Shown here in pieces: positions 42,755 to 53,869 of a stretch of 64,000 bases of DNA. The stretch's first letter is position 1. The number at the start of each line of letters is the position of its first letter. The DNA is from Pachyseris speciosa. Lineage: Eukaryota > Cnidaria > Anthozoa > Scleractinia > Pachyseridae. Made by a program: the position numbers and the translations under genes. The notes below the pieces were generated by a model. That model was not told the origin of the DNA, ran no database searches, and saw nothing but the letters and a program-made list of their open reading frames with translations. Where the stretch lies: assembly GCA_016490735.1 (NCBI GenBank), contig JAEMWC010000048.1, positions 715,001-779,000 of the forward strand. Direction: 5' to 3'.

Positions 42755-42928
42755 CTTTGCAAACCGTTTGTTGACCGTCCCATTCTGACGACACCAGGCA
42801 AGTTCGTCTTTCAGAACCTTGCATTTTGTATCCGTCATTACACATGAACGAGCAAGTCTCATTAGTTACCAGGCCACTACAGGTCATGCGTCCATTAGGT
42901 GGAGCCATGATAGACTCACAAGGGAGTC
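42755..42928 (-). CDS. CCP/Sushi domain exon, six-cysteine selectin type
   Basis: A 174-nt phase 1-1 exon. The peptide runs PCESIMAPPNGRMTC, then TNETCSFMCNDGYKM and RTCLVSSEWDG. Six cysteines, the PPNG motif, the CxxGY-type core and a late W are as in complement control protein modules; six rather than four cysteines is the selectin-type arrangement. The donor is gtatga. Confidence 0.85.
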
Positions 42929-43369
42929 CTATGAGGCATAAGACATAAACGACTGTAGTTTATGGTTTCAAAACAATAAAAGTTATAATTCCAGTTGCAC
43001 CATATTTATATAGGATCACCCCTTTAACTGAAGAGAACTACTAACAGTGCGGGTCCTGTTATAAATACCGATATTGGTAGAAAGATTACCTAAAAGAGCC
43101 AGGTATTTATTAAATGTACTTAAAAGCGATAGACAAGTTACACATTTATTCACAAGCGTAAGTTATTTTTCCAGCAACAATTAAAAATAAATTTCGAGGC
43201 TGTGGTCACAATAACAAAGAGTAAACGCAATTGGCATCACGACAAGAGTTTGCGAAATATTAACTGATTGTGGTATCATTTTCGATAGTTGGTTTACCTA
43301 AGTAGAAGTGTAGAAAACAATAGGTATTTCAAACCAAGCCTTCGCAACAAATAGGCTGGAAAGACTTAC

Positions 43370-43492
43370 CTTCACAGCTTCTTAAATCAGATTTAAGTTT
43401 GTAACCATGGAAACATGAACAGCCGTAAGAACCAGGTGTATTACGGCAGATGTGTTCACAAGCATGGTTTCCACCTTCGCATTCGTTCACGT
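43370..43492 (-). CDS. Calcium-binding EGF exon
   Basis: A 123-nt phase 1-1 exon: DVNECEGGNHAC through GSYGCSCFHGYKL to SCEG, donor gtaagt. It is the last of the eight single-exon EGF modules before the CCP exons. Confidence 0.88.
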
Positions 43493-43559
43493 CTGTGGTA
43501 AAAAGGAAAAACTTAGTGTGAGCAAAAACAATACTTTACTGTTGAAATCAGTGATATAA

Positions 43560-44340
43560 AAAGGGCGCTAGTGTCAACGCCATACAGACTGGGGGTGGGG
43601 TGGAGCTGGCTTCTTCCAAGGAAGACATTTGAACGTTGATACCCTTTTAATTTGAGAGCCAATTAACGTAAAAAGGGCGGGAACAATTTGATGTCAACAG
43701 GACAAGAGCCACTACAGCCACTGTAATTCTATTCCATTGCTTTACAACTGGCACAGCCTTAATTCTAGTGCTTCATCTCCACGCACTACACCACGTCTTC
43801 CTCTACATTTATATTGTTGCACTTTTTCTGCAAACACCTTGCCTCTTCATTTTCTCCTAGCACACGACCACACGCCACCTCTGCTATTGTTCTTTCACCC
43901 CCAGCATCACAGCAGCCACCACATTATTTTTTGTGTTTTAATTCTTCATAATTCTCTGATTTTGTGGGGCGTAAAAGAGCCACTGGGGACGTAATTAAAC
44001 TCTGGCGGTGACCAATCTTAGTGTCTGTCTTAATTTGACATTACGGGGGACACTCATAACTCAACTTCATTAACTGTAAACTGCGTTATAAGCAGTCTGG
44101 TAAAGTCCCCCGGCCAGTGTTGTAAACCGCCATGAGACTATGTGATATGAGCGGTATATAAATACACATTACATTACATTACTACATTCCTTTACATTAC
44201 ATGACATTACATTACATTACATTACATTAACACTGTCATCAGCACTAGTACCACTTTCCAAACCCCTTTAATTTTCTATTGAGAGTGTAAGTGTGATCGT
44301 GAATTTTAAAAGTTGTGAATAGTAAAAGATTCAATCTTCC
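43560..44340. other. Intronic region with (ATTAC)n tract
   Basis: No coding element is supported. An attacatt-type pentamer run lies at about 44166-44230. The plus frame at 43737-43994 is low complexity. Confidence 0.5.
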
Positions 44341-44343
44341 TGT

Positions 44344-44450
44344 AAATGACATATGCATCAGTACTTCCAACAGGACTCGAATCTGTGATTTCCGATCACT
44401 AAAATTCGGTTGCTCTACCACTGAGCTATTGGAGACTCCTGAGAGCTTAG
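44344..44450 (-). repeat. tRNA-derived SINE-like sequence
   Basis: The minus strand shows the A-box TAGCTCAGTGGTAGAGC and B-box GATTCGAGTCC at tRNA spacing. The anticodon arm is distorted, so a working tRNA is unlikely. Confidence 0.55.
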
Positions 44451-44965
44451 GCCATTAAACTAGGTTCTTATAATAGACGTTCTGCCTCCACTAGGATGTG
44501 AATGGCGATAGGTTTCAAATTCTGAGCGACAGTGTAACGGGGTGAATTATTCATCAGATTTAAAATTACGAAAGCAGGCCAGCTATTCCATTATGTTCAG
44601 CTAATATCCGGGTAGTGTCGTCACGGCGGCATCTGACTATGGAGGCATTATCGAAATAGTAGCGACTGTCTGTCGACAAAACACCGGTGAGGTATCGGCC
44701 GATATGGAGGCGACTCTTCTCTATCTCTAGTGGCGACCGACATGTCTACCTGTACTAAAGCAAGTATCAGCCAAGTGTCCACTAAGCATTGGTTGTGTCT
44801 CCTTCGATTTGTAGCCCCAGCTAGACTAATGTGAAAGCATCCATTTATGCATCCAAGGCTTTGTCTCAGTTAAATAACGTATTCCGATATGTTAAATATC
44901 AAAGCCCTCGGAGTAGCAAAAGAATTCCAGATTCGGCCATTACAGCGATAACATGAAAACCTTAC

Positions 44966-45118
44966 CTCGGCACCGTTTTCCATCATACAGCAAACGGTAG
45001 CCTTGGTTACAGCTGCAGGTGTAATTACCAGGCGTGTTGTGACAAAGCTGGTCGCAGCCAGCGGGAATAATTGTGCTGTTCAAACTGTCCACGTAGATGG
45101 GGGCACACTCATCATCAT
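44966..45118 (-). CDS. Calcium-binding EGF exon with long insert
   Basis: A 153-nt phase 1-1 exon starting DDDECAPIYVDSL, with a loop of about 18 residues before the second cysteine, then GNYTCSCNQGYRL and RCRG at the donor gtaagg. The acceptor is ttatttttttttag. The loop contains an N-glycosylation sequon (NST). Confidence 0.87.
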
Positions 45119-45369
45119 CTAAAAAAATAAAACTTCTCTCTATATAGAAGCCCGAATGTACGTGTGTATATTCTTTCATTTCGCAGGCCTGGAGGGACGT
45201 AGGTTTGCGACTTTTACGTCGTGTACCAGACACAGATGACGTAAAACAAAAGAAATCATTGTTTTCTACCAATGCCTTGTGGATTAAAAATTCTGATGAG
45301 GTGTTGTTTAATTTTATCGTTTTTTTTTTTTGCGTTTTACGTTATCAGTGTGTCTGTTACAGGAAGTAA

Positions 45370-45750
45370 GGGCCTGATTACATGGCCCCGCTGGGGCGGG
45401 GGGGGGGTTTGTTGCCATTACATTGCAAATCTTAGTTTGAAATTTCATTCCCTTTATACCGTCCCACCCATCCCACCTCACACCCCACCCAACCCCACTC
45501 TGCGTCTTCACTCTACGAGGCCCAGTTCCTTTTCGGCTCTTCCGGTTTGCAGTCGAAAACGCCATCACTTTCTCACTTTCCAGCCCGGGTTGAAATTTGA
45601 ATGCGATTATATGAGCTTCTTCAGCCCTCAGTCAGCCCGGGCTGAAATTCTCTTCATGTAATGGCAAACGTCTTTTTAAGAATATTTGTTCTGGAAGCCG
45701 AGCAGAAATCGGCCCAGTTAACCGGGCTGAAATTCGCCGTTTAATCAGGC
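45370..45750. mobile_element. Non-autonomous DNA element with inverted ends, copy 2
   Basis: Shares ends (gggcctgattacatgg...gccgtttaatcaggc) and inner blocks (cactttccagcccggg, tctacgaggcccag) with 41663-42150 in the opposite orientation. A C-poor/G-run interruption lies near its left end. Confidence 0.7.
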
Positions 45751-45901
45751 AAGCAGCGGCAAAGATTACAGAAATTTTCGTTTGCTTATTGATTTCCTAT
45801 GGCGCCGATCGGTTATACTACCCAAGGAATACTGCATAACCAGCTTAATAACCGACTGACTGACTGACTGACTGGCTAAGTAGTGGATGATAAAGTAATA
45901 C

Positions 45902-46024
45902 CTGAACATGTTCTGTTGTCTTTATTTAGGGAATATCCAGCTTGACATGAACAAAAATAGTTTCCATGAAGATTGTTGCACTTGTATTCACAGCCATGAA
46001 GGCCTGTTGCACATTCATCGTGAT
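45902..46024 (-). CDS. Calcium-binding EGF exon
   Basis: A 123-nt phase 1-1 exon beginning [12 protein letters not shown], with [13 protein letters not shown] and ending TCSG. The acceptor follows gttgttgcag and the donor is gtatta. Its start has H in place of the more common I/V but keeps the acidic calcium-site residues. Confidence 0.87.
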
Positions 46025-47040
46025 CTGCAACAACAACAAAAAAGAAAAGAAAGAAAGAAAGAAAAGAAAAGAAAAGCCAGACATTACAATATAGCTTACT
46101 CAAAGGAAGCTAGAAGGAGAAAGATTTCTTTTCTAATATTTGTGGTGCGAAAGCCACGCAACGAGCTTTTACAACAAGATTGATGGGCAGGCTACCTTTA
46201 ATTAGATGGCATGGGGTTAGAGCTCGTTGGAAAGCGTGTGTTCTCTTTTCCGTGTCTGTTTTGGATTTGGCTGACTTTTGTGGTATTTTTACGTTCATGT
46301 TAATATTCCTTGTTTAAGTCTTCGCAACGCGTTAGCTCTTCAAAATGGATTAGGAACAGTTTGAATCCGAACACTCAACTATTTTTTCCTTAAAGAGAGA
46401 ATACTCTGGCTCAAGCAACAAACCACGTGAGCACGATGGAAGATTGCATACTTTGTGCAAATAAAGATAGAAATCTCGCCCAGTTCGAGCAGAAACAAAG
46501 CACAACGCCGCAGACAATAGAATACCTACAATACCTTACAATCTTATCATGAGCAGAAGTGAGGAGTCAGACCCAATTCAGACAAAGAAGCGCAAGAAAA
46601 ATTACCATAGTGTTCAGGAAACCACCTGAAAATAAACCTTTTTTCCGTGCATTCATAAGCAAGTGTGTCTGCTCCCCATGTGCCATCCTCAGAATCTGGG
46701 ATACTCACCGTTATACCGTTTTGTATTGTGAGCCACAGCTGGTCCGCAGCAATACTGATGTGAGCTTAAACTAGATTACCAGATTTCCAGGTGTCAAAGC
46801 ATAATTTGCCAATGGCCGTAGTTTTTTCAAGAGAGTATAACAGGGAGGGAGAGCAGTGTAAAAGACGTGGTTTTAATCGGTTGAATGTCAGCTTTGACCG
46901 AGTTAAGTATGCAAACGATTTATTCTAAGTGCTAGCATAAGATTGGATACGAGTAATTTTGCAAAAGTTTACCAGTAACCTCAAATTTGGTAAGGGCCTT
47001 TAATTAACATTTCAAGTTAATCCAATCAACGGAAAACACG

Positions 47041-47414
47041 CTTATGCTCAACGTAATTGTCATTATTCCGCATCCCTGTAAATTATCTTTTATGGTCTCT
47101 GAATTTCGAATCAGTGAGCTTTCTCGAGCTGAAGCACTTCTTGAGCACGCTATGAAGCCGGCTTTCAACATGTACAGAAGAAAAAACCCCGCGATTATCG
47201 ACTTTTCAGTAATTGCCAAGAACATCATTGCCAAGAACATCAATACCAAGTAATTCTGCACCGACTAATATTTCAAATTTATTCTCTAAAATTGCAAGTG
47301 TTCATTCTTACAGCACACGCTCATCAACATCTGAACATTTTTTTTATCAAACAATCCGCACTAGTAAGGCCTTTTCACGTGTTGGTGTTAAAGTCTGGAA
47401 TGGGATACCAACTA
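47041..47414 (+). mobile_element. Older LINE, C-terminal part of the RT ORF (left of the nested insertion)
   Basis: Two overlapping frames separated by a frameshift encode the tail region typical of CR1/L2-like LINE ORFs: SRAEALLEHAMKPAFNMYRR, then ISNLFSKIASVHSYSTRSST and SRVGVKVWNGIPTSL. The reading is resumed at 49357 after the inserted element. The RT catalytic part is missing upstream. Confidence 0.65.
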
Positions 47415-47965
47415 GCCTTCATTCTCGAGAAACCAATCAGGGGTCTTTTCGTGGGGGCCGACCAAGGACTCCATCAGCAGCCTCCATCAGCAGCAGAGAG
47501 CACAGTTTCTTTCATGTGGGTCCACATTTGCTCCAATTCTCTTGCTTCTCCTCCAAAGTTGTCCACAGACTCTAGAGCAGCAGTTATGGCTGCTGCCAGT
47601 GTCTGCTGATGTTCCTCACTCTTCAGCTTCCCTGTGTTCAATTTCTTTCTTTTAAGGCTCCTTCCTTCTGGGGAATATCAGTTGTAGTCTGAGCTGGGAC
47701 CGGACCATATAGTGGTCTGTCGAACACTCTGCGCCTCTCATTGCTTTTGTTGATAGAATCTCAGGCACACAGGACTTTCTGGTAACAACATAGTCAAGCA
47801 GGTGTGAGTGCTTTGATCGAGGGTGTCTCCAAGTGAAGAAATTCTTGTCTGGCTGTTGGAAAAAGGTATTGGTAATGCTCAGGCCTCGTTGTGTGCAGAA
47901 TTGTAGCATTAGTTCACCATTGGAATTCTTCTTGCCTTTGCCAAATTTGCCCAGAGTACTATCAT
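47415..47965 (-). mobile_element. Inverted 5' segment of the inserted LINE (endonuclease part)
   Basis: The minus strand encodes the last part of an APE-type endonuclease and the following linker: NGELMLQFCTQRGLSITNTF, WRHPRSKHSHLLDYVVTRKS, AMRGAECSTDHYMVRSQLRL, then an alanine/glutamate-rich stretch and PDWFLENE. The segment points opposite to the reverse transcriptase of the same family that follows, and the RT N-terminus between them is absent. Confidence 0.75.
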
Positions 47966-49330
47966 ACTCTTCGGCAGCTCCAAGAGAAAGCCATTGAATA
48001 ACGCCAGCCTCTCTACAACGTCTTTGTTGACTTCTCTAAGGCTTTCGACACTGTGGATCGGGAAACTCTCATGAAAATTCTGGAAGTGTACGACTGCCCT
48101 GAGAAAGTGGTGAAGATTATCAAACTCTTTCATGAAGGAATGCTTGGAAAAGTCTCCATTGCAGGAGACTTCAGTGAAGCCTTTGCCGTCAACCATGGTG
48201 ACAAACAAGGATGTGTGCTTTCCCCTACCCTGTTCACTCTTTACCTTGCTGCAGTACTGGAGACAATGGGAGCCAACCTCAACAAAGGAGTCCTCATCAA
48301 GACTAGATCAGATGGGAAGCTGTTCAATCTGTCCAGACTGAAAGCTTCAAGTAAGACCAGAGAGCTCTATGTGAGTGAATTGCTATATGCAGACGACTCA
48401 GCTTTGGTCGCTACCAGCCATCAAGACATACAAGAGATTGTGGACCGCTTCTCGGCTGCAGCAACACTGTTTGGTCTCAAGATCAATGTCTCCAAAACAG
48501 AACTCCTCTACCAACCTCCTCCTGATGAACCTTCTGAGTGCCAAGAGGTGCTTGTCAATGGTGATGCCTTGAAAAAGTCTAACCATTTCACTTATCTTGG
48601 TAGCGCAGTCACGGACACCAACTCTGCCGATCTTGAAGTTGAGCGGCGCACTCAAGCTGCCGCGAAAGTATTTGGCTCCTTGCAGAAGCGCTTGTGGTCT
48701 CATCATGGCATCAAGCGAAAGACGAAAGTGAAGGTCTACAACGCTGCCATCTTGCCGTCACTGCTCTACTCCGTTGAGTCCATGACCCTCTATCAACGCC
48801 ACATCAAAAGGCTGTCCAGATCTCAGATCCGTCATCTGCGCCAGATACAAGGGATACGATGGCAAGATCGTGTACCTGATGTTGAAGTCCTCAGAAGAGC
48901 AGAGACACCAAGCGTCCAAGTTCTCATCACAGCGTCACAACTTCGCTGGGCTGGACATGTACGGCGAATGCCAGACTCAAGGCTGCCAAAGGCAGTATTC
49001 TATGGCAACCTCAGTGAAGGGAAGAGAAAGCAAGGTGGACAGAAGCTACGCTTCAAGGATGTGCTGAAGCGGCACATGAAAAATGCCAATGTCAAGTCTG
49101 AAACCTGGGAACAACATGTTTTGAACAGAAGTTTCTGGAGAGCCACTGTTAAACAATCAGTGGAAAGCATAGAGGAGAAGCGACAGCTGGATTACCAGCG
49201 TGCTCATGAAAGAAGACATTCCACTGCAACATCAGGTTATACATGTAGTCGCTGTAACAGGATCTGCCGCTCACGGGCGGGCCTGGCTGCTCATCAGAGA
49301 TTCTGCCTCACCTAACATAAACAGTCGTCA
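47966..49330 (+). mobile_element. Inserted LINE, reverse transcriptase part (degraded)
   Basis: The plus strand reads TLRQLQEKAIE, a stop, then NVFVDFSKAFDTVDRETLMK, QGCVLSPTLFTLYLAAVLE, LLYADDSALVATS (YADD catalytic box) and the thumb region (LRWAGHVRRMPDSRLPKAVF). It closes with a C-terminal CCHC zinc finger (YTCSRCNRICRSRAGLAAHQ, then RFC) and a TAA at 49313. Apart from the early stop the 420-codon frame from 48053 is intact, so the insertion is young. Without a start and with its endonuclease inverted it cannot be active. It is an APE-class non-LTR element; the exact clade is uncertain. Confidence 0.85.
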
Positions 49331-49356
49331 TCGCCTGCGATGGACTGCCGAAGGAA

Positions 49357-49710
49357 GCCTAAAAACTTATCCAATAATCCTTTTAAAAAAACTGTTAGAA
49401 CAAAACTAATTGAAATTCTAGAAACTGAAAACTCATATGCCGAGATAGATACCTTAATTAACATGATGAAACATTAAATTTCCAACCGAAGTCAAGTTAA
49501 TTAGTCTAGTTTTCCCTTTACATTTTACCTAGACCATAATGTTTAAATGTTGTAGTTGTATCGAATGTTCATTTATTATTTTAAAAATTTGTCTAAATTA
49601 ATCCGTGTACAGTCTGGCTTGCCGCTATTAGCTCCTCGCTATTTGCAAGCCAGCCTACACTAATAACTTAAGTGTCTGATTTAAATAAATAAAACTTGAA
49701 ACTTGAAGCT
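49357..49710 (+). mobile_element. Older LINE, end of ORF and 3' UTR (right of the nested insertion)
   Basis: Continues the frame broken at 47414: RKPKNLSNNPFKKTVRTKLI, EILETENSYAEIDTLINMMK, H, stop, then a 3' UTR that ends in taaataaataaaacttgaaacttgaa, a tail-like run. The UTR matches the 9020-9220 fragment. Confidence 0.75.
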
Positions 49711-49766
49711 TGATCGACGTTACTCAATCCCCTCATCGTGCTCCCATTCCTTGTTAATAAACCTAC

Positions 49767-49889
49767 CTGAACATGTTCGCCCATTAAAATCCAAATAAAA
49801 TCCATGGCTGCATCGGCAAGAATACGTTCCTGCCGTGTTGACGCACTGTTGACTGCAGAGGCCATTACTGGACAGGCACTCGTTTATAT
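49767..49889 (-). CDS. Calcium-binding EGF exon
   Basis: A 123-nt phase 1-1 exon: DINECLSSNGLC through GTYSCRCSHGFYL to TCSG, donor gtaggt. The intron that follows (down to 46025) carries the nested LINE insertions described below, so the spliced transcript must skip nearly 3.8 kb of retroelement-rich DNA here. Confidence 0.88.
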
Positions 49890-49988
49890 CTACAGAGGTA
49901 ACAATATAAAGCAGGGAAGCAATAAAAAAAAAAAGAACTGATTCTTTCAATAATGAGAAAAGTAAGCCAAAGAGTACTATTTCTTTAC

Positions 49989-50114
49989 CTTCGCAGTGCC
50001 TTCCGTTACTCGAGCTTAGGCGAAATCCACGGAAACATGCACAAGAGTAATTTCCCGGTGTATTAATGCACTGCTGGGAGCATCCTCCATTTGCCGTTGA
50101 GCACTCGTTGATGT
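49989..50114 (-). CDS. Calcium-binding EGF exon
   Basis: A 126-nt phase 1-1 exon starting DINECSTANGGC, with the motif GNYSCACFRGFRL and six cysteines, ending HCEG before donor gtaaag. It lies only about 100 nt upstream, in transcript terms, of the next EGF exon, so this pair may be a local duplication. Confidence 0.88.
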
Positions 50115-50567
50115 CTAAATTAAACAGTTATACGATAAAAGGTCCGGTAATTGAAGTCACAACAACAGTTTTAATTACTCTGTAACCTGTTCTCTTTTGT
50201 AACAGATTTACAAAAACATAATATCTTAAGAATCAGTCAAAAATCAGTAAACGTGTGTGCGATAATGATCAGGGTTATTTGGATGATTATGATCATGAAT
50301 GTGACAGTTATAGTGACAGTGATCCTAAGTACAATCTTTTGCGAACATGTACCTTTGGAAAATGAAAGATATATACCTGATTGAGGCACTTAAAAGATGG
50401 GGTCGGTGCTGAAGGATTTTGCGCCTTACTTACATTAGAGACAGTACAAATTTCTACATTTTCAAGGATGCATGAGTAACAATGAAAACATATATAATGA
50501 ATACAATGCATTCTACGCATCACTATTTTCTGCATATGTTTTTTTATGTTTATTGTTAGTCTCTTAC

Positions 50568-50720
50568 CATCGCAGATGGTTCCTCCACTTCGCAGCTGGA
50601 AGCCTTGTCCACAAGTACAAGTATAACCAGGTACAAGATTTGTACAATTTGCCCAACAAGTTTCTCCGCTTACACTGCAACTGCAGGGCTTGGGAGATAT
50701 TGTGGCGCACTCGTCAATGT
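50568..50720 (-). CDS. Calcium-binding EGF exon with long first loop
   Basis: A 153-nt phase 1-1 exon beginning DIDECATISPKPCSC and ending CTCGQGFQLRSGGTICDG. The N-terminal part is longer than in the neighbouring EGF exons and holds two additional cysteines. The acceptor follows attcttcacag and the donor is GATG|gtaagag. Confidence 0.85.
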
Positions 50721-51172
50721 CTGTGAAGAATATAAATTGGAAATGCTTCACAAAAGTGAATGAGAGGCTGGCTTTACTTTACAAACACTCAGCTCCAGAC
50801 TTCTTCCGAGAAGATATTCGTACTATTGCGCGTGCGTACTACCTTGTTTTGACACAAACCTCTCTGCCCTTCTCATACAAATGTGGACTCCTTAGCATAA
50901 GAACAACATGATTTACATGAAAAAAAGCAGTGAGGTCTTTATCAACACAAGGTCACCGCCATCTTCGTTTCCATTCATGGGCCAGGTCACTGAGCATGCA
51001 ATTGTAAAATGGGCTGTTGAAGTGAAATGGAATATGGTTTGAAATGATCACATGAATACAAATATGTGAAAGAAAAGGACCTCTTTAAGAGAACAAATAC
51101 AAAGAGCAAGATGAGCAAGAGATGAAAAAGTGAACGGAAAGAGACTGTATCCGGAAGATAAAGGACATATAC

Positions 51173-51292
51173 CTTTGCACGAGTAGAATCCATCTGGGAG
51201 ATATCCCTGATCACACGTACATTGATATGAACCATATGTATTCGTACACCCTTGTTCGCAACCACCATTATTTGAAGCACATTCATCAAGGT
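51173..51292 (-). CDS. Calcium-binding EGF exon
   Basis: A 120-nt phase 1-1 exon. It starts [12 protein letters not shown], the D-x-D/N-E-C calcium-binding signature, and continues with [11 protein letters not shown], the aromatic/glycine motif of cbEGF domains. The donor is AAG|gtatat. It follows the 52241-52333 exon after an intron of about 950 nt. Confidence 0.88.
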
Positions 51293-51299
51293 CTATAAA

Positions 51300-52230
51300 A
51301 AGAAACAGAGTAACGTGTACAATTATTCCCTAAAGGATACTCTTGTGATCTTAAATTAAGGGCTAAATTGAAACTTGCTGGATTTTGCAAAGCTGCTATA
51401 TTAGCTTCTGAATAACCTAGTTTCCCTGGCCTAAATACGCCAGTCAAAAAGCCAATCACTCAAGCTTAGAAGCGGTTCTTTAATGCAGACTTTAAAAAGG
51501 ACATTTCTTCATTTCAGCAAACAAAAATGTACCAAAAAATAATCCAAAAACTTAATTTAGCTTTCGGGCTTTCGACGCGGTCATGACAAGCCTGACTTTT
51601 TTTAAGGACGGCCAGCTTCCTGATACAACGGCATTTTTGTGCAGTTTATAACCATATGGAAAAACAGATCTTCGCAAGGGCTAATTGGAAATTAGAAAGA
51701 AAAAAATTAGTGGCAACTACGCATTGTAATTAAGCAACTATAATTCTAAAAAGCTTTAAAATAAACAACGATGTGTGGCGACGTTTTTCTTAATATCAGC
51801 TTAATTATCGGTGAAAAATTCGTGGTCACTCCTAAATTTTCTCTTTACGTCTGACTGAGATATACTTTTCCCGCATATTAATGAGCCACATGCAAAAAGA
51901 AAACTTCGTTTTAGGTATAACAACATTCCTAAGAAAATTTATTTTCGCGGGCAATCCCACTAATTTGCAGAACTTATACGCAGTCATTAACGTGACAAAA
52001 TGTCGTGGTACAGTGCTGGAAGTCCCGGCCTCGGTTAAGCGTCCAGACTCAGCTGAAACCCAGGATTGAAACGTCCAGCCCTGTACCAGGACACTTTCAT
52101 TTTTTCGAATTTAGAAATGTATTAATCCACATAACACGCACAGAATGGTATTAAAATGTTTGCAGGGAGAAACGTTGTCCCGCTTGTTTACTGTATGCAA
52201 TCCTTAATTATAACGCAAGTAAGGCAATTC
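51300..52230. other. Intron without recognised element
   Basis: No module or named repeat seen between the first two EGF exons. The plus frame at 51881-52069 has no support. Confidence 0.5.
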
Positions 52231-52240
52231 TAGTAAATAC

Positions 52241-52333
52241 CTGATGAACAGATACTTCCAGTCCATCCGGCCTCACATTGGCAACGTTGGGGTTGAACAC
52301 AGGTTCCACGATGACAACGCGGGTTACATATGG
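52241..52333 (-). CDS. EGF-like exon (first recognised exon of the large gene)
   Basis: A 93-nt phase 1-1 exon with acceptor ttaaccag and donor CAG|gtattt. It encodes a short non-calcium-binding EGF module with six cysteines (TCNPRCHRGTC at the start, CQCEAGWTG at the end). It begins mid-codon, so at least one further upstream exon is required. Confidence is high because both splice borders and all six cysteines are present. Confidence 0.8.
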
Positions 52334-53405
52334 CTGGTTAAAAAGAAAGAAAGAAAACTAAAAGAAAGAAAAATAAGTAAACAATCTACATAATGGCAGT
52401 GATGAGATTGATAGCCAGTCCAATTCAATTTTCTGGCTGCCACGCCCATGTCTTGAATCGGCTTTTTTATACCGTTAACCCTTGAATGGGCGTTCTCTGC
52501 GGGTTGGGCCGGGTGTGCAGTTTTCAGGCAGGAAGGTCCTAAAATCGTCATTTTCTAACCTCCAGTCATACATATATTCAAATTCACTTTAGCAGGAGAA
52601 CAAACTGGCCATATTGTAAATTATTTTCCTTCAAAGCACAGCCTCAGGAAGTTTCAAATCATAAATTGTTTCAATCAAGACTTTTTGCGAGGTATTTTCT
52701 CGTTGGCGAAAAGCATGTGCGCTGGAAGCCAAGTAAATTATGATAATTAGATCCACAGTCGCTATTGAATAAATTATTGACTCGTATGATTTCTGGAGTC
52801 GGAAAAACTGCAATTTTGTGTCCATTAGTCAAAACTTTCAGGAATTGATACACGAAAGAGATAAATTCTGTGTACGAATACCAACAGCACCATAACCGTC
52901 AAACACAGGTTGGTGGGGGGGGGGGGGGGGGGACTGTTTGTTGTCCGTCTACTAATTTCTAACTTCAAATTCCAATTATAAACCGTCACCGAAAATTTTT
53001 TTCCTCTCAAATATACTCAAAAATCACCCAAAAAATATTCTACAACATAACTTGAAATGCAAAATATCCCACAACATAACCTGAAATAAGCATGGGAATT
53101 TTTGATTGCTTGAAACGCGAACGAGTTATTACCATTAAATCCATGTTTAGCGACGAAAAAACGGTGTTCAGGTATACCCCCGCCCTCAGATGTGTGCCAC
53201 CTTCACATCCCGATTGCACGATGTCTACATATGGAAAACTCAGTAGTATGGTAGATTTTTCTTTATGGCTGCCAAAATCACTGAGATTTAGAGAAGCGTT
53301 ATATACCATCCATTGCTCAGCCAATGAAAGCTTCTACGATTCCTTGGGGTCAATTGCTACGTAACCTAGTTTTCTTGTTTTTTGTTATGATTACGATTAT
53401 GATAA

Positions 53406-53535
53406 CAACAGCGAGAGGTTCATTCTTCTCTCCAGAGCCTCCTGTCCCTCTGGCCTCCCGGTCATCGCTTGAAGGCCCTCTCCGGCTAAAAGGGACAAGG
53501 GGCTCTGGAGAAAAGAATGAACCTCTCGCTGTTGT
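53406..53535. repeat. Hairpin MITE
   Basis: acaacagcgagaggttcatt and tctccagagcc are mirrored by ggctctggaga and aatgaacctctcgctgttgt. Confidence 0.7.
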
Positions 53536-53869
53536 AACTCTTTCGCGATTTTTCCGACTTTTTCAGCTTGAAAAACTTTGGCTATAAGTAACTATCCTGG
53601 AACTAAATTACTATGAAAGACGTTCAGTTAGAGAAAAAGAAAACATATCTATATTATGCGCTCACGTTCTCTGCAATACCTTGAGTTTGGTCATTTCACG
53701 CAAATAAATGTGTGAAAACGCAAAAGGCACGTGCGCGGCGGGGCTCTTTAAAGGGAAACAAGGGTCTAGAAAAATTTCACTGAAAATTAAAGTTCATACG
53801 GTGAAATAACTGATAATAACATTGATTTGACCTGTCATCAATTTCTTTGCTGGTAATCGGGGATATAGA

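Larger units (their letters stand above)
4685..52333 (-). other. Large modular transmembrane cell-surface protein gene (exons listed separately)
   Basis: The minus strand carries a chain of at least 29 exons with GT/AG borders whose phases agree from one to the next. Product order: EGF x8, CCP x2, EGF plus unique region, giant exon (unique region, coiled coil, furin-like site, two Ig domains), twelve GCC2/GCC3-like modules, small juxtamembrane exons, transmembrane segment and a tail of about 73 residues. Most extracellular exons are symmetric phase 1-1, the usual signature of exon-shuffled modules. SVEP1 and SCUBE proteins also combine EGF, CCP and GCC2/GCC3 modules, but I know no named family with this whole order, so no symbol is given. 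It probably acts in adhesion, recognition or ligand binding. The 5' end and signal peptide are missing. One exon is uncertain (6434-6509). Confidence 0.85.
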
